Source of the DNA: Desulfolutivibrio sulfodismutans DSM 3696
Lineage (GTDB): Bacteria; Desulfobacterota; Desulfovibrionia; Desulfovibrionales; Desulfovibrionaceae
Assembly: GCF_013376455.1 (NCBI RefSeq)
Contig: NZ_CP045504.1
Location: 3,865,001-3,929,000, forward strand
Direction: 5' to 3'
DNA length: 64,000 bases
The notes beneath the pieces are model-generated. The model saw only the letters and a program-made list of their open reading frames with translations, was not told the origin of the DNA and searched no databases. Below, one piece after another: positions 7,643 through 17,023 of the stretch. Both the position numbers and the translations under genes were made by a program. Position 1 is the stretch's first letter, and the number at the start of each line of letters is the position of its first letter.

Positions 7643-9277
7643 CTATTGGCCAAGCAGAAGCAGGCCCGTCGCAGGCGTGTCACCGGCATTGAGCTTTCCC
7701 GTCTGCTGGCACTGGGAGCTCTGGCACGCCGCCAGACTCACTCCGGCGGCAAGCTGGCTCGGCGTCACCGAAGCCGGATCGAGCGGTTTGCAGTAGTTGA
7801 GATAGGCCAATGCGATATAGCCAGGATTGTCTGCGTCAAGCTTCGAAACGGACTCCGTGCCGCAGCCGTACTTGCCGTTGGCCGCCATGCAGGAAATCTG
7901 CGTCGCATACGAACCGCCCGAGTCCACCACGCATCTGTTGCTCGTGGAATTGTAGGACCACTTCTGATTGGCTGTGTCATACGGCTTCTGTCCGGCCTGC
8001 CCCGGGCACAGCGTCACCGTGACCGTGGAGCCCCATGTGTCGCACTGCAATGTCCCCACCCCGTCGTCGAACATCCAGGTATACACCTCGTTTCCCGTGG
8101 CCTTGAGCATCTTGACGTAGTTCATGTACGGCACGCCCTTCCCCTGGGCCACCTTTGACGTGGCGTACACGCCTTCCGTGCCGTCCGGTCCCACGGCGCA
8201 CTGCGGCCCGCCGCACCCGGGCGTCAGGCACTTTTGGGCGTAGGCATCCCAGCCTGCAAACGGGAGAAGCGAGCAGGCGTAATAGTCCGCGACATTGGGA
8301 GTGGGGCTGGCCGTGCCTGCCGGGGTGGTGGACAAGGCCACGTTGCAGCCTCCGCCGATTTGCCATCCGAAAAGCGCCATCCATTTGTCGAAGGCGATGC
8401 AGGCCGTGGAGTAGCTTCCCCATCCCGAGTTCTGGTTGGCGAGCCGCAGGTTGAAGGCGTTGGAGCTCGGCGGGGTGCAGACGCTTGTGTATTCGGTGGA
8501 GATGGTGGTCGTGTCCTCCGAGGGGCAACTGGCCAGGTCCGCAATCAGGGTCCGTCCGGAATACGAGCAGTTGAAGGACTGCCAGTTGGCGATGGTGACG
8601 CCCATGGGGATGCTGTAGGCCGTGACCGCGCTGGTGTCGAAATAGTCCACTCCCTCGAGCCGTTGCGTTGGCGCGGAGGGGTTGTAGGTGCATTCGCTCT
8701 GGCGCGCGCCGCCCCAGTATTCGCAACCCGGGCTGTATTCGAAAAGGGTGTCCATGCCGTTGTTGTTCGTGCCAGGGTCGGAGCCGATCAGGCAGTTGTT
8801 GGGCAGGCCGGTGTTGCCGGTGTCGAAACCGGTGCAGCCGAAGACGAACTTCAGACTGCCGCTGCCCGCGCCGGCGTCCGGCAGGCAGAACTGCTCCGTG
8901 GCCCCGGAGGCCACGGTGTAGGCCGTGGGCACGCCGCTGACGACGTTGGCCACCAGGACGAAGGTGTTGGCGTCGGTATTCGACGCCAGGAATGTCTTGT
9001 TCGGGAAACCGGCCGATGTGGTGTAGGATTTGGCTAAAAGCGCCCGGGACAGGGGGTCGTCGGAGGTGGTCAGGAGCACCTGGGCCGAGTCGGCGCAGTT
9101 GTTGATGACGTTGACGCGCTGGGTGTAGCTGAAGGTCTGGCCGGGGTTGATGCCCCATTGGGGATCATTGTTCGTGGTGAAGGACTGGCATTGTTGCGCC
9201 TGCACCAGTGCGGGCATCACGGCGACAGCAATGAAGGCCATGAGCAGCTTGAGAAGAGACGTTCTTGCTGGGCGCAT
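7643..9277 (-). CDS. Secreted cysteine-rich protein of unknown family
   Basis: 544 residues with a clear Sec signal peptide (positively charged start, hydrophobic core, cleavage expected after LVQA near residue 28). The mature part is rich in Ser, Thr, Asn and Gly with some 30 cysteines spread along its length, suggesting a disulfide-bonded extracytoplasmic protein. I recognise no domain. The last residues read TGLLLLGQ, a short Leu-rich tail also seen in the NHL-repeat proteins at 54-60 kb. The start at 9277 is set by the signal peptide and a GGAGGGAAC ribosome site; upstream in-frame codons have no such support. It is a single-gene unit with its own terminator. Confidence 0.8.
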   Translation of the reverse strand: MRPARTSLLKLLMAFIAVAVMPALVQAQQCQSFTTNNDPQWGINPGQTFSYTQRVNVINNCADSAQVLLTTSDDPLSRALLAKSYTTSAGFPNKTFLASNTDANTFVLVANVVSGVPTAYTVASGATEQFCLPDAGAGSGSLKFVFGCTGFDTGNTGLPNNCLIGSDPGTNNNGMDTLFEYSPGCEYWGGARQSECTYNPSAPTQRLEGVDYFDTSAVTAYSIPMGVTIANWQSFNCSYSGRTLIADLASCPSEDTTTISTEYTSVCTPPSSNAFNLRLANQNSGWGSYSTACIAFDKWMALFGWQIGGGCNVALSTTPAGTASPTPNVADYYACSLLPFAGWDAYAQKCLTPGCGGPQCAVGPDGTEGVYATSKVAQGKGVPYMNYVKMLKATGNEVYTWMFDDGVGTLQCDTWGSTVTVTLCPGQAGQKPYDTANQKWSYNSTSNRCVVDSGGSYATQISCMAANGKYGCGTESVSKLDADNPGYIALAYLNYCKPLDPASVTPSQLAAGVSLAACQSSQCQQTGKLNAGDTPATGLLLLGQ

Positions 9278-9779
9278 GTTCCCTCCGGTGGGGTAGTGGT
9301 TTCTCCAGGAGACGATATTGAAAATGCCGGTGATGAGGCATTGCTGAAAAGAATAGTGATTCCGAGCTGTTGCCCCAATATCCCTGCAGCTGCATAGAGA
9401 TTTGGCAAGCGCGAGCATTGGAATACGCTTTCCCTGATTGTTGATCTGCCTCTGTGGCGGATTCCGGTGGCTACCTATGGCTTGTGCTTACCCCATCCGT
9501 ATTCTGTGTCAAGGCGGTGTGGCGTAGCGCGCTGGGCGCAAACCCGCATTGCAAATATGAATATCAGGGAATCTCAATGGTTAAGTGGTATTCCCCAGGA
9601 AGGAAGGCGAGGAGGTCCAGGGCGAAAATCCTGTTGGGCCGGTGTGGGTTATGGCCTGTCGCGAAGCCGGTCTGGTCCAAGCGCAGATGTAGCTACCGCG
9701 AAAGGCATGGCGATGATGTTTGGAACCGGACATGCGCCCCGAAAGTTGCATACTCGAGGCTGCCCTGTTGCGGGAGTCC
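9278..9779. other. Intergenic region, no gene recognised
   Basis: About 500 bases, somewhat lower in GC than its surroundings, upstream of the secreted protein gene and downstream of the flavoprotein gene. The overlapping short ORFs have no recognisable product. The promoter of the gene starting at 9277 must lie here but could not be assigned. Confidence 0.4.
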
Positions 9780-10973
9780 TCAGGCAAGGGGCTGCGCCGT
9801 TGCGGCGGCCTGGGCCGAGGCGAAGGCCCAGTGGAGATTCAGGCCGCCCAGGCGGCCGGTGACGTCCAGGGCCTCGCCGATGAAAAAAAGCCCGGGCACG
9901 GCCAGGGCCTGCATGGTTTTGGAGGAGATGCGGGATGTATCCACGCCGCCGAGGGTGACCTCGGCCTTGGCGTAGCCCTCGGTCCCGGCAGGGGTGAAGG
10001 GGAAGGCGTGCAGGGCGTCGAGGAAGGCCAGAAGCCGTTTGCGGGGGATGGCGGCCACGGTTCCGGACAGGCCCCCGCGTTGGCACAGGGCCGTCGCCAG
10101 CCGGGAAGGCAGGACACGGGCCAGGGCGTTTTTGATGTCCTGGCGGGGCGAGTCGTCCGGCAGCGTGGCCAGGTCGCGCCCCGGGGCGAGGTCGATGGAC
10201 AGGGCGTCTCCCGGCCGCCAGTACAGGGAGGCGTCGAGCACGGCCGGGCCGGAGAGGCCCTTATGGGTGAAGAGCATGTCGCCGTGGACCTCGCGTGGGG
10301 CGGACGAAACGGAGATGCCCACGGGCAGGGCGGTTCCGGACAGGCCATGGCAGAAGGGGGTGAGCTCGGGCGGGGCCAGCAGCGGCGCCAGCCCCGGCCG
10401 GGTCGCAACCACGGGGAGTCCGAAGCGCCGGGCGATGCGGTATCCCAGATCCGATGCGCCCAGGCGCGGCCAGGACAGCCCGCCCGTAGCCACCACCAGG
10501 CAGTTTGCGGTGTGCGGGTCGGTCGGCGTGGTCACGGCGAACCGTTCGGACGGTGCGCCGTCGTCCTGGCGGACGTCGAGGATCGGAGTCTGGGCCAGGA
10601 TTTCGGCCCCGCTGGTCCTGGCCTTGTCCACCAGAAATTCCGCCATGGCCTGGGCCCCCTGGCGGCAGAAGATCTTGCCGTGGTCTTCCTCGGCGGTGTC
10701 CAGGCCTGCGGCGTGGACGGCGTCCAGGAGATCGGCCGGGGTGAAGCGGGCCAGGGCGGATTTGACGAAATGGGGGTTTTGTCCCAGGTAGTCGGAAGGC
10801 GCGACGTGGGCGTTGGTCAGGTTGCAACGGCCGCCGCCGCTGATGCGGACCTTCTGGGCCGGTTTTTTGGCATGGTCCAGGACCAGGGCGGACAGCCCCC
10901 GGGCGGCGCACCGGGCGGCGCACCACAGGCCCGAGGCCCCGGCCCCGAGGATGATCACGTCATGGCGGCTCAT
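9780..10973 (-). CDS. BaiN/HI0933-family NAD(P)/FAD-dependent oxidoreductase
   Basis: Flavoprotein of the HI0933/BaiN family (397 residues). The N-terminal dinucleotide-binding GAGASGLWCA is followed by the family hallmark SGGGRCNLTN near residue 45, a second motif VVATGGLSWP and the C-terminal FIGEALDVTGRLGGLNLHWAFASA segment that closes the FAD site. Members are broadly annotated as aminoacetone oxidase or bile-acid reductase, but the substrate in this organism is unknown. I start at the ATG at 10973; an ATG at 11063 would overlap the divergent alcohol dehydrogenase gene by 32 bases. Confidence 0.88.
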   Translation of the reverse strand: MSRHDVIILGAGASGLWCAARCAARGLSALVLDHAKKPAQKVRISGGGRCNLTNAHVAPSDYLGQNPHFVKSALARFTPADLLDAVHAAGLDTAEEDHGKIFCRQGAQAMAEFLVDKARTSGAEILAQTPILDVRQDDGAPSERFAVTTPTDPHTANCLVVATGGLSWPRLGASDLGYRIARRFGLPVVATRPGLAPLLAPPELTPFCHGLSGTALPVGISVSSAPREVHGDMLFTHKGLSGPAVLDASLYWRPGDALSIDLAPGRDLATLPDDSPRQDIKNALARVLPSRLATALCQRGGLSGTVAAIPRKRLLAFLDALHAFPFTPAGTEGYAKAEVTLGGVDTSRISSKTMQALAVPGLFFIGEALDVTGRLGGLNLHWAFASAQAAATAQPLA

Positions 10974-11031
10974 GGCCGGTGTTGTGCCGCTTTCGGGGGC
11001 GGGACGCAACTGTCTGGACAAAGGAGCGGAT

Positions 11032-12225
11032 ATGCGGTTCACGTTTGCGGGACCGGGTCGCATTGTGTTCGGCCCAGGCGTCGTTTCGGAGTTGCCGGGG
11101 ATTGTGGCCGGATTCGGGGAGCGGGTCTTGCTGGTGACCGGCGGGCATCCCGGGCGGGTGCAGGCTGTCGTGGACGGCCTTGGCGCGGCGGGGCTTTGCG
11201 TGACGGCCTACGCCGTGACCGGCGAGCCCACGGTGGCCATGGCCGAGGCCGGAGCCCGACTGGCCCGGGCCGAAGGATGCCAGGTGGTGGTGTCGGTGGG
11301 CGGGGGCAGCGTCATGGATGCGGGCAAAGCCGTGGCGGCGCTGACGACCAATCCGGGCGATCCTTATGATTATTTGGAGGTGGTGGGTCGGGGGCTGCCC
11401 CTGAAGCATGCGCCCCTGCCGCATGTGGCCGCGCCCACCACGGCCGGGACCGGGGCCGAGGCCACAGCCAACGCCGTGCTGCTGTCGCCGGAGCACCAGG
11501 TGAAGGTGAGCCTGCGCTCGCCGGGGATGTTGCCCGACGTGGCCCTGGCGGACCCGGAACTGACCTACGGGTTGCCTCCGGAGATCACGGCGGCCACGGG
11601 GCTTGACGCCCTGACCCAGCTTTTGGAGGCCTTCGTCTCGGGATACAAAAATCCCATGACCGACGCCCTGTGCCGCCAGGGGCTTCACTGCGCCGCGCGG
11701 TCCCTGGAACGGGCCTTTCAAAACGGCTCGGACGCGGCGGCCCGGGAGGACATGTCCCTGGCGGCGCTTCTCAGCGGCCTGGCCCTGGCCAACGCCAAGC
11801 TCGGGGCGGTGCACGGCCTGGCCGCACCCCTTGGCGGGGAATTCCCCGCGCCGCACGGCTTTGTGTGCGCCCGGCTTTTGCCCCTGGTCATGGCGGCCAA
11901 CGTGCGGGCGCTTGGCGCGCGCGATCCGGATTCGGCGGCCCTGGCGGCCTTTGCCGAGGCCGGTCGCATCCTGACTGGGGAGTCCGCCGGGACGGACGCG
12001 CCAGACGCGCCAGACGCGCCAGACGTGACAGACGCGGCCGCCGGGGTGCGCTGGGTGAAGGGGCTGTGCGACAGGCTGGGCACGCCGCCCCTGTCGGAGT
12101 TCGGCATGACGGCTGCCGCCGTGCCGGGCATTGCGGCCAAGGGGCTTGCGGCCAGCAGCATGCGGGGCAATCCCGTGCAGCTTTCGCAGGGGGAACTTGA
12201 GGCGATTTTGCGGGCGGCGTTGTAG
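11032..12225 (+). CDS. Iron-containing alcohol dehydrogenase family protein
   Basis: NAD(P)-dependent dehydrogenase of the group III fold (397 residues). The nucleotide-binding SVGGGSVMDAGKAVA, the AAPTTAGTGAEATANAV segment and the metal-site region are visible. Of the usual Asp-His-His-His metal ligands, Asp in GLDAL, His in AVHGLAAPLG and His in PHGFVC are present, but the first His (GLDALTH in FucO-type enzymes) is Gln here, so metal content and activity may differ. The start at 11032 has AAGGAG eight bases upstream. A 9-base tandem repeat adds Asp-Ala-Pro repeats near residue 325. Divergent from the BaiN-like gene. Confidence 0.88.
   Translation: MRFTFAGPGRIVFGPGVVSELPGIVAGFGERVLLVTGGHPGRVQAVVDGLGAAGLCVTAYAVTGEPTVAMAEAGARLARAEGCQVVVSVGGGSVMDAGKAVAALTTNPGDPYDYLEVVGRGLPLKHAPLPHVAAPTTAGTGAEATANAVLLSPEHQVKVSLRSPGMLPDVALADPELTYGLPPEITAATGLDALTQLLEAFVSGYKNPMTDALCRQGLHCAARSLERAFQNGSDAAAREDMSLAALLSGLALANAKLGAVHGLAAPLGGEFPAPHGFVCARLLPLVMAANVRALGARDPDSAALAAFAEAGRILTGESAGTDAPDAPDAPDVTDAAAGVRWVKGLCDRLGTPPLSEFGMTAAAVPGIAAKGLAASSMRGNPVQLSQGELEAILRAAL
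11995..12030 (+). repeat. 9-bp tandem repeat inside the alcohol dehydrogenase gene
   Basis: GACGCGCCA occurs three times in succession, followed by the variant GACGTGACA, encoding Asp-Ala-Pro units in a surface-loop position. Because the unit is a multiple of three, slippage would change length without frameshift. Confidence 0.8.
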
Positions 12226-12685
12226 GGGCCACCGGTGAAACGACGCGACCCATCCCGGGCTTCTGGCCGCAGTGACATGGCCCTGACAGGGCAGATGGGC
12301 AGCGGCATCGAAAAAATACGCAATGCGGGATCATGGCGTCCGAATAACAGGCAAACCGCATTGGTTTGTCGGGTTTTACTCGCCAGAGGTGTTGTGTCGT
12401 TTTAATATATCTATTATCTATTTCGAAATCCCGTGGGTATGCGATCCAGGGATCAGCGGATCACATATTCCTGTCGCATGGCATTGAGGGAAGGGGAGCC
12501 ACGGTTTCTTCGGTCTCTGCGGGAGACTGGTCGCCGGTCTGCATCTTTTTCCCTTCTCCCTGGATGCCTGGGGGACATGCCGCCAGCGGGCGCGGGGATT
12601 GCTTCCGCCGCGTCCCCGGCGGTGGCGTGATGGATGGTGTGGGGTGGAAATCGTCCTGTACTGTTTACAGCGGAGGTCCATTCGC
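12226..12685. other. Intergenic region, no gene recognised
   Basis: 460 bases between the alcohol dehydrogenase and the low-GC secreted protein. Base composition falls from about 70% GC to near 50% across it. No ORF with a recognisable product and no clear promoter were found. Confidence 0.4.
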
Positions 12686-13579
12686 ATGGTGACGTTCTGG
12701 TTTGATGTCATTCGACGGTCGTTTGTGACGGCGGTATGGGCTTCTCTGGCGGGTGTTTTTCTTGTGGCTCACGATGCGTCAGCCATGAAAGTTGACGAAT
12801 ATATTGCCGCGCATGGCAACAAGAACATCAAGGTTACCGATAAGTCTTTTGTTTTTGGTGACTTGTCTGTGGAAAACTACGATATTCCTGATAGTCCCAT
12901 GGAAAGCAGCTCAAAATATTTTTACAAGGGAAAGTTGATTCTAACCGATGAATTTGGGGCTCCAGTATACGACTTGATTGAGATTGCCGATGATTATCCA
13001 ATGCCAGGAATGAAGACGATAGTCATTGCGGCGCATAGTGGATTTACAGCTCACGGGTGGTCATATCATATTTTTGTAATGTCTAGTAATGCTTTGTACT
13101 ATACAGGTATTGAAACAGATCTTAGTGGACCGGATACGACAATCGTTGGAAATGGCTTGTTGGATATAACGCATCATTCCGGTAACAGTCCTTCAGCACA
13201 AAACGGTGATATGATTGTTTCATTTTATACGGCGACGCATCCCAGATATACGAGGTATGTCCTCTTTGAAAACGGCAAATGGAGGACGGGAAGGTATGGA
13301 GAGCTAAAAGAAAGCTATGATTCCCGCTTCAGGGAGGCGTCGGCACGTAATATCGATATAAATATGGCCGAAGATGGTGCGCAGGATCAAATAGCTTCTA
13401 ATGTTGCTGAAGAAACATACTATTGTATCATGAGTGGTAGGGGAGATGGAGAATGCAAAAAATATATGAACAACAGATTGCCAAAGAAATTAAGATGGGT
13501 GACGAATTCTCTGTATGTCATGGTGAAAGAGGATGTCGACACCTTCAACGGAGACTTGGAGACAAAAATCTATAAATAA
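12686..13579 (+). CDS. Low-GC secreted protein of unknown family
   Basis: 297 residues starting at the ATG at 12686 behind GGAGG. The first 35 residues form a Sec signal peptide (basic start, hydrophobic run, cleavage likely after DASA). The rest is a soluble domain with several beta-rich stretches and no motif I recognise. The coding sequence is clearly AT-richer than its neighbours and uses many codons ending in A or T, which suggests acquisition by transfer. The gene at 47213-48325 shares this style (signal peptide, low GC, domain opening with calculated-output-like strands) but no convincing sequence similarity. Confidence 0.75.
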   Translation: MVTFWFDVIRRSFVTAVWASLAGVFLVAHDASAMKVDEYIAAHGNKNIKVTDKSFVFGDLSVENYDIPDSPMESSSKYFYKGKLILTDEFGAPVYDLIEIADDYPMPGMKTIVIAAHSGFTAHGWSYHIFVMSSNALYYTGIETDLSGPDTTIVGNGLLDITHHSGNSPSAQNGDMIVSFYTATHPRYTRYVLFENGKWRTGRYGELKESYDSRFREASARNIDINMAEDGAQDQIASNVAEETYYCIMSGRGDGECKKYMNNRLPKKLRWVTNSLYVMVKEDVDTFNGDLETKIYK

Positions 13580-13921
13580 TAGATGAATTGTCGACTTGTG
13601 TGTTCGATTGCGATTTGCCGCTACAAGGGGCCATCGCACGCCATAGCGATTCACAGAACTTGGCGCATTGGTTCAACGCACGACAAAACTTCGGAGCGCG
13701 TCGCGAGAGTTCAGCTGTCCCGCCATGCGTAAAATCGCTGCGTCAACGCGTTGGAAAGAATACGACGTTTGATTCTAAGCAACAGCGAGATCGGCGGGAG
13801 CCCCGCCTGTGGCCGGGCTATCTCGCCAGCTTGAGCACCCGCTCAGCCATCACGTTGAAAAAATACGAAGTATTTTTTCATAAATAACAGTTTGATCGTG
13901 GGATGACCCGCAGGAATCCGG
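13580..13921. other. Intergenic region with AT-rich hairpin
   Basis: No intact gene. A perfect inverted repeat GAAAAAATAC-GAA-GTATTTTTTC lies at 13857-13879 and could act as a weak bidirectional terminator. Just beyond it, the minus strand of 13821-13857 reads VMAERVLKLAR followed by a stop, resembling the C-terminus VVADRLLRMAG of the neighbouring gene; it may be a remnant of a duplicated copy. Confidence 0.4.
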
Positions 13922-14380
13922 TCATCCCGCCATGCGCAAAAGCCTGTCAGCCACCACGGCCGGGGCGATGGCCTCGCGCAGCGCCGGGCGCAGTTCCAGT
14001 TCGCCGCGAAGGTGCATGGGCGCGCTGTCGTGGGCGCTGGCCAGTTCGGCCTCGAAGGCGGCCCGAAGCGCCGCAAACGACGCCTCCACCTCGGGGTAGC
14101 GGTTGTCCGGCCGCCAGGGCAGGCGCAGTTCGGCCCCGCCGGATTTGCGTTTGTGATTGGGCGTCTCCAGGTCGTAGCAGCCCGTCGAGGGCAGTCCGGC
14201 CCGCTCGAACTGGCCCGGATAGCAGAAGGCCTGCCAGGACGAGGGCGGCTCGGGAATGGTGGAGGCGATGCGCACCATGGGCAGGGCCAGGTGTTCCTCG
14301 TGGCGTTCCAGGATGACGCGATAGCGCAGCACGGGCCGCAGGTTGCCGCGTTTTTTCTCGATGCTCCATTCCATGCGCAT
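13922..14380 (-). CDS. Conserved hypothetical protein
   Basis: 152 residues, soluble, no signal peptide. The N-terminus is strongly charged (MRMEWSIEKKRGNLRP), the middle holds a hydrophobic segment typical of a mixed alpha/beta fold, and the C-terminal third is helical. I do not recognise a family. The start at 14380 is chosen because GGAG lies six bases upstream and the extension further upstream is low-complexity sequence running through a dispersed hairpin. It follows the MoxR/VWA genes on the same strand with about 290 bases between, so a shared role is possible but not shown. Confidence 0.65.
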   Translation of the reverse strand: MRMEWSIEKKRGNLRPVLRYRVILERHEEHLALPMVRIASTIPEPPSSWQAFCYPGQFERAGLPSTGCYDLETPNHKRKSGGAELRLPWRPDNRYPEVEASFAALRAAFEAELASAHDSAPMHLRGELELRPALREAIAPAVVADRLLRMAG

Positions 14381-14604
14381 GGCGAACTCCGCGTGTCGGG
14401 TTTGATGTTGGGACGCGGCCAGCGTTGGCGACCGTTGCCGTTGATTGGCCGGGCTCGGGGTCGACGGCAAACGTCCGGCTGCGACGAATTGCGCTACGCT
14501 CCACGTCGCCGCCGTCCGTTTCCGGCGACCCGTCGCCCGGCCCGGTCGGCTTGGCCCGTGGCGGCAGGCCTGAAAAACGTCTGATGACCGGCGTCCCTCG
14601 TTAC

Positions 14605-14642
14605 GGGATTCCAAAGGGCGAAGCCCTTTGGCCGCCGGAGGC
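14605..14642. repeat. Dispersed hairpin element, copy A
   Basis: GGGATTCCAAAGGG, a short loop and CCCTTTGG followed by CCGCCGGAGGC. The same element occurs at 23904-23945 and 36351-36393, each time between genes and with a variable inner stem but fixed flanks (TTCCAAAGG and CCTTTGGCCGCCGGAGGC). Confidence 0.8.
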
Positions 14643-14667
14643 TTCCCATGCCCCGCCTCCCCGCGCA

Positions 14668-16032
14668 TCAGCCCCCTATCCACACCACCTCGCCGAACGG
14701 CGGCGCGTCCGCCGTCCCGGCGCCGCCCGGGCCGTAGGCGGCCCACAGGACCGGATAGTCCGGCCGGGCCGGAAACCGGTCGCATTCCAGGTCCGTCAGA
14801 TAGATGAGGCAGGCCGGGCGCAGGCCCAGTTCCGCCACTTTGGCGAAGGCCGGGCGGAAATCCGTGCCGCCGCCGCCTTCAGGGTCGAGGCGCAGGGGTA
14901 GGTCGAGCCGGGTGAAGCGTATGGCCTGGCGCACCTCGGCGTCGCAGAAAAGCACGGTGATCCGGGTGTCGAAGTCGGCCAGGATGGCTGACAGCTCGGC
15001 GCAAAACAGCGACAGCGCGTCCCGGGAAATCGATCCCGAGCTGTCGATGGCCAAAACGATCTCGGGAAGCTCCTGGTTTTTGAGCGAGGGCAGGATCAGT
15101 CCCAGATGGACATAGCGCCGGTTGGGCGGCAGCCAGGAATAGTCGCTGACCGCATTTTGTTCGATGAAGCGGCGCAGCAGATGCCTCCAGTCGAGGCGGG
15201 GGCGGATGACCTCCTCCACGAGGCGGACGAGTCCGGCAGGCAGATCGCCCATGCCCCCGGCCTGCCCGGCCTGTCCGGCCTGACTGAGGGCCTGGGCCAG
15301 GGACACCCGCAGTTCGCGCTCCCAGTCCTCCCGGTCGCGCGGGGAGGGCGCGCCGTCCGTCCGGGGATGGTCGCGCACCTCGCCCAAAAGCGCCGGGTCC
15401 GGAGTGCCGGGAGCGTCCGGGGATTCGGTGTCGCCCGAGGCCGGGGCCTTTTTCCCCGCCGCGGCGTCCAGATCCATGTCCGGCGGCGCGGCCTGGGGTT
15501 TTTCCGCCGTGGCCTCGGGGTTGTCCACGGCCTGCCCGGCGTCGTTGCTTCGGCCGTCGCCGCCCGGCGCGGTTTCGGCCGTCGTTTCCTCCCGGCCGCC
15601 GTCGCCAAGACCCCCGCCCCGGCGTTTTTCCTCTTTTTGGCGCAGCAGGGCGGCGAAGATGTCGTCCACGCTGCGGTCGGCGTAGGCGGGATCGAGAAGC
15701 GCCCCCGAGGGCAGGACGAACCCGGCGTTTTTCAGGATGCCGTTTACCGCATAGTCGCAAGCCCGGTTCCATAGGGCCTCGTCGCGACCCAGGCGGCGCA
15801 GGTGGTGGGAGCAGACGATGTGCAAGACCTCGTGGGCCAAAAGCCCCACGGCCGTGTCCACGGCCATGGCCTCGACCAACGCCGGGCGGTAGCCCAGGGT
15901 GCGGCCGTCGGTCCACATGCCCGTGCAGGCCGGGTCCGGGGCCATGTGCAGCCGAAGCGCCAGGGAGCCGAAGAAGGGATGGTCCATGACCAGTTCGGCC
16001 CGGGCCCGGGCCATTTTTTCATCCGGGGTCAC
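14668..16032 (-). CDS. VWA/metallopeptidase-like protein (DUF2201-type)
   Basis: 454 residues. The N-terminal part carries HEVLH preceded by a helix (near residue 70), the zinc-binding pattern of DUF2201 putative metallopeptidases. A low-complexity acidic and Pro/Ala-rich linker follows. The C-terminal part is a VWA-like domain with the MIDAS start DSSGS and the later TDLE segment. Such proteins pair with MoxR AAA ATPases and are thought to act in metal insertion or complex assembly. The GTG at 16032, eight bases after the moxR stop, fits the operon; an ATG at 16014 is an alternative. Confidence 0.8.
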   Translation of the reverse strand: MTPDEKMARARAELVMDHPFFGSLALRLHMAPDPACTGMWTDGRTLGYRPALVEAMAVDTAVGLLAHEVLHIVCSHHLRRLGRDEALWNRACDYAVNGILKNAGFVLPSGALLDPAYADRSVDDIFAALLRQKEEKRRGGGLGDGGREETTAETAPGGDGRSNDAGQAVDNPEATAEKPQAAPPDMDLDAAAGKKAPASGDTESPDAPGTPDPALLGEVRDHPRTDGAPSPRDREDWERELRVSLAQALSQAGQAGQAGGMGDLPAGLVRLVEEVIRPRLDWRHLLRRFIEQNAVSDYSWLPPNRRYVHLGLILPSLKNQELPEIVLAIDSSGSISRDALSLFCAELSAILADFDTRITVLFCDAEVRQAIRFTRLDLPLRLDPEGGGGTDFRPAFAKVAELGLRPACLIYLTDLECDRFPARPDYPVLWAAYGPGGAGTADAPPFGEVVWIGG

Positions 16033-16039
16033 GGCGGCC

Positions 16040-17023
16040 TCAGACCAGCACGTGGGCGTTGTCCCGGGCCCAGGCGGCGAAGGCCTCGGTGTGGGCCATG
16101 GTTTTGTCCTGGCGCAGGGCGTCGCGCATGAGCAGCACGCCGAACTCCACGGGCAGCCTGGCGGCGTATCCGGCCAGGGCGGGCATGGTGTCCCGGGCGG
16201 CCTTGCGGGCCAGGGCCTCGCAGATGGCGTAGACGGCGGCCGGGTCCGAGGGAACGGGGGCCGAATGCGGCGCGCCAAGGACCGCATCCGTGTCCGGCAG
16301 CTCCCGCCACACCCGCAAAAAGCCGGTGAATTCGGCGGCCGCGCCCTCGCCCACCGTGCCGCGCAAAAGATCGTATTCCACCTCGGCCGGGGGCGCGGCG
16401 CAAAGGATGTCCGAGACGAACTGCCAGGTGCGCGGCGAGGGAAAGGCCCGCTCGGCCCGGGCCGGGTCGAAGTCGTGCAGAAGGGCTGGCCGAAAGCGCA
16501 CAAAGGCCGTGACCTCGGGTCGCAGGGCGGCCTTTTTGGCCCAGGCCAGCCAGTCCTCCAGGCAGGTTTCGAAATCCAGATGCACCATGCGGTTGGCCAG
16601 GGCCGTGGGCATGCGGTGGGTCACGGCCCGGTCCTGCTCGCGGTTCCCGGCGGCCACCACGCTCCAGCCGTCCGGCAGGGCGTATTCCCCCAGGCGGCGG
16701 TCCAGGATGAGCTGGTAGCAGGCGGCCTGAACCAGGGGCGGGGCGGCGTTGAGCTCGTCGAGGAAGAGCACGCCCTGGCCGCGTGTGGGCAAAAATGCGG
16801 GCGGTCGCCAGTGGCAGCGGCCGTCGTCGCCGATGGCGGGTAGGCCGCGCAGGTCCACGGGGTCCAGCAGCACGGCCCGGATATCCGTCAGTTCGCGGCC
16901 CAGGGCGGCGGCCGCCTGGGCCACCACCTGGCTTTTGCCCACCCCGGGCGGTCCCCACAAAAACACCGGGCGGCCGATGGGGATAAGCGACAAAAGGGCG
17001 GTGGCGATATGGGAAGGGATCAC
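16040..17023 (-). CDS. MoxR-family AAA+ ATPase
   Basis: 327-residue cytoplasmic ATPase with Walker A GPPGVGKS near residue 24, Walker B VLFLDELN near residue 88 and the sensor-1 AAGNRE. MoxR proteins act with VWA-domain partners in assembling or activating metalloenzymes, and a VWA/metallopeptidase gene follows directly. Translation starts at GTG 17023 with AAGGAGA seven bases upstream. The target complex is unknown. Confidence 0.88.
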   Translation of the reverse strand: MIPSHIATALLSLIPIGRPVFLWGPPGVGKSQVVAQAAAALGRELTDIRAVLLDPVDLRGLPAIGDDGRCHWRPPAFLPTRGQGVLFLDELNAAPPLVQAACYQLILDRRLGEYALPDGWSVVAAGNREQDRAVTHRMPTALANRMVHLDFETCLEDWLAWAKKAALRPEVTAFVRFRPALLHDFDPARAERAFPSPRTWQFVSDILCAAPPAEVEYDLLRGTVGEGAAAEFTGFLRVWRELPDTDAVLGAPHSAPVPSDPAAVYAICEALARKAARDTMPALAGYAARLPVEFGVLLMRDALRQDKTMAHTEAFAAWARDNAHVLV

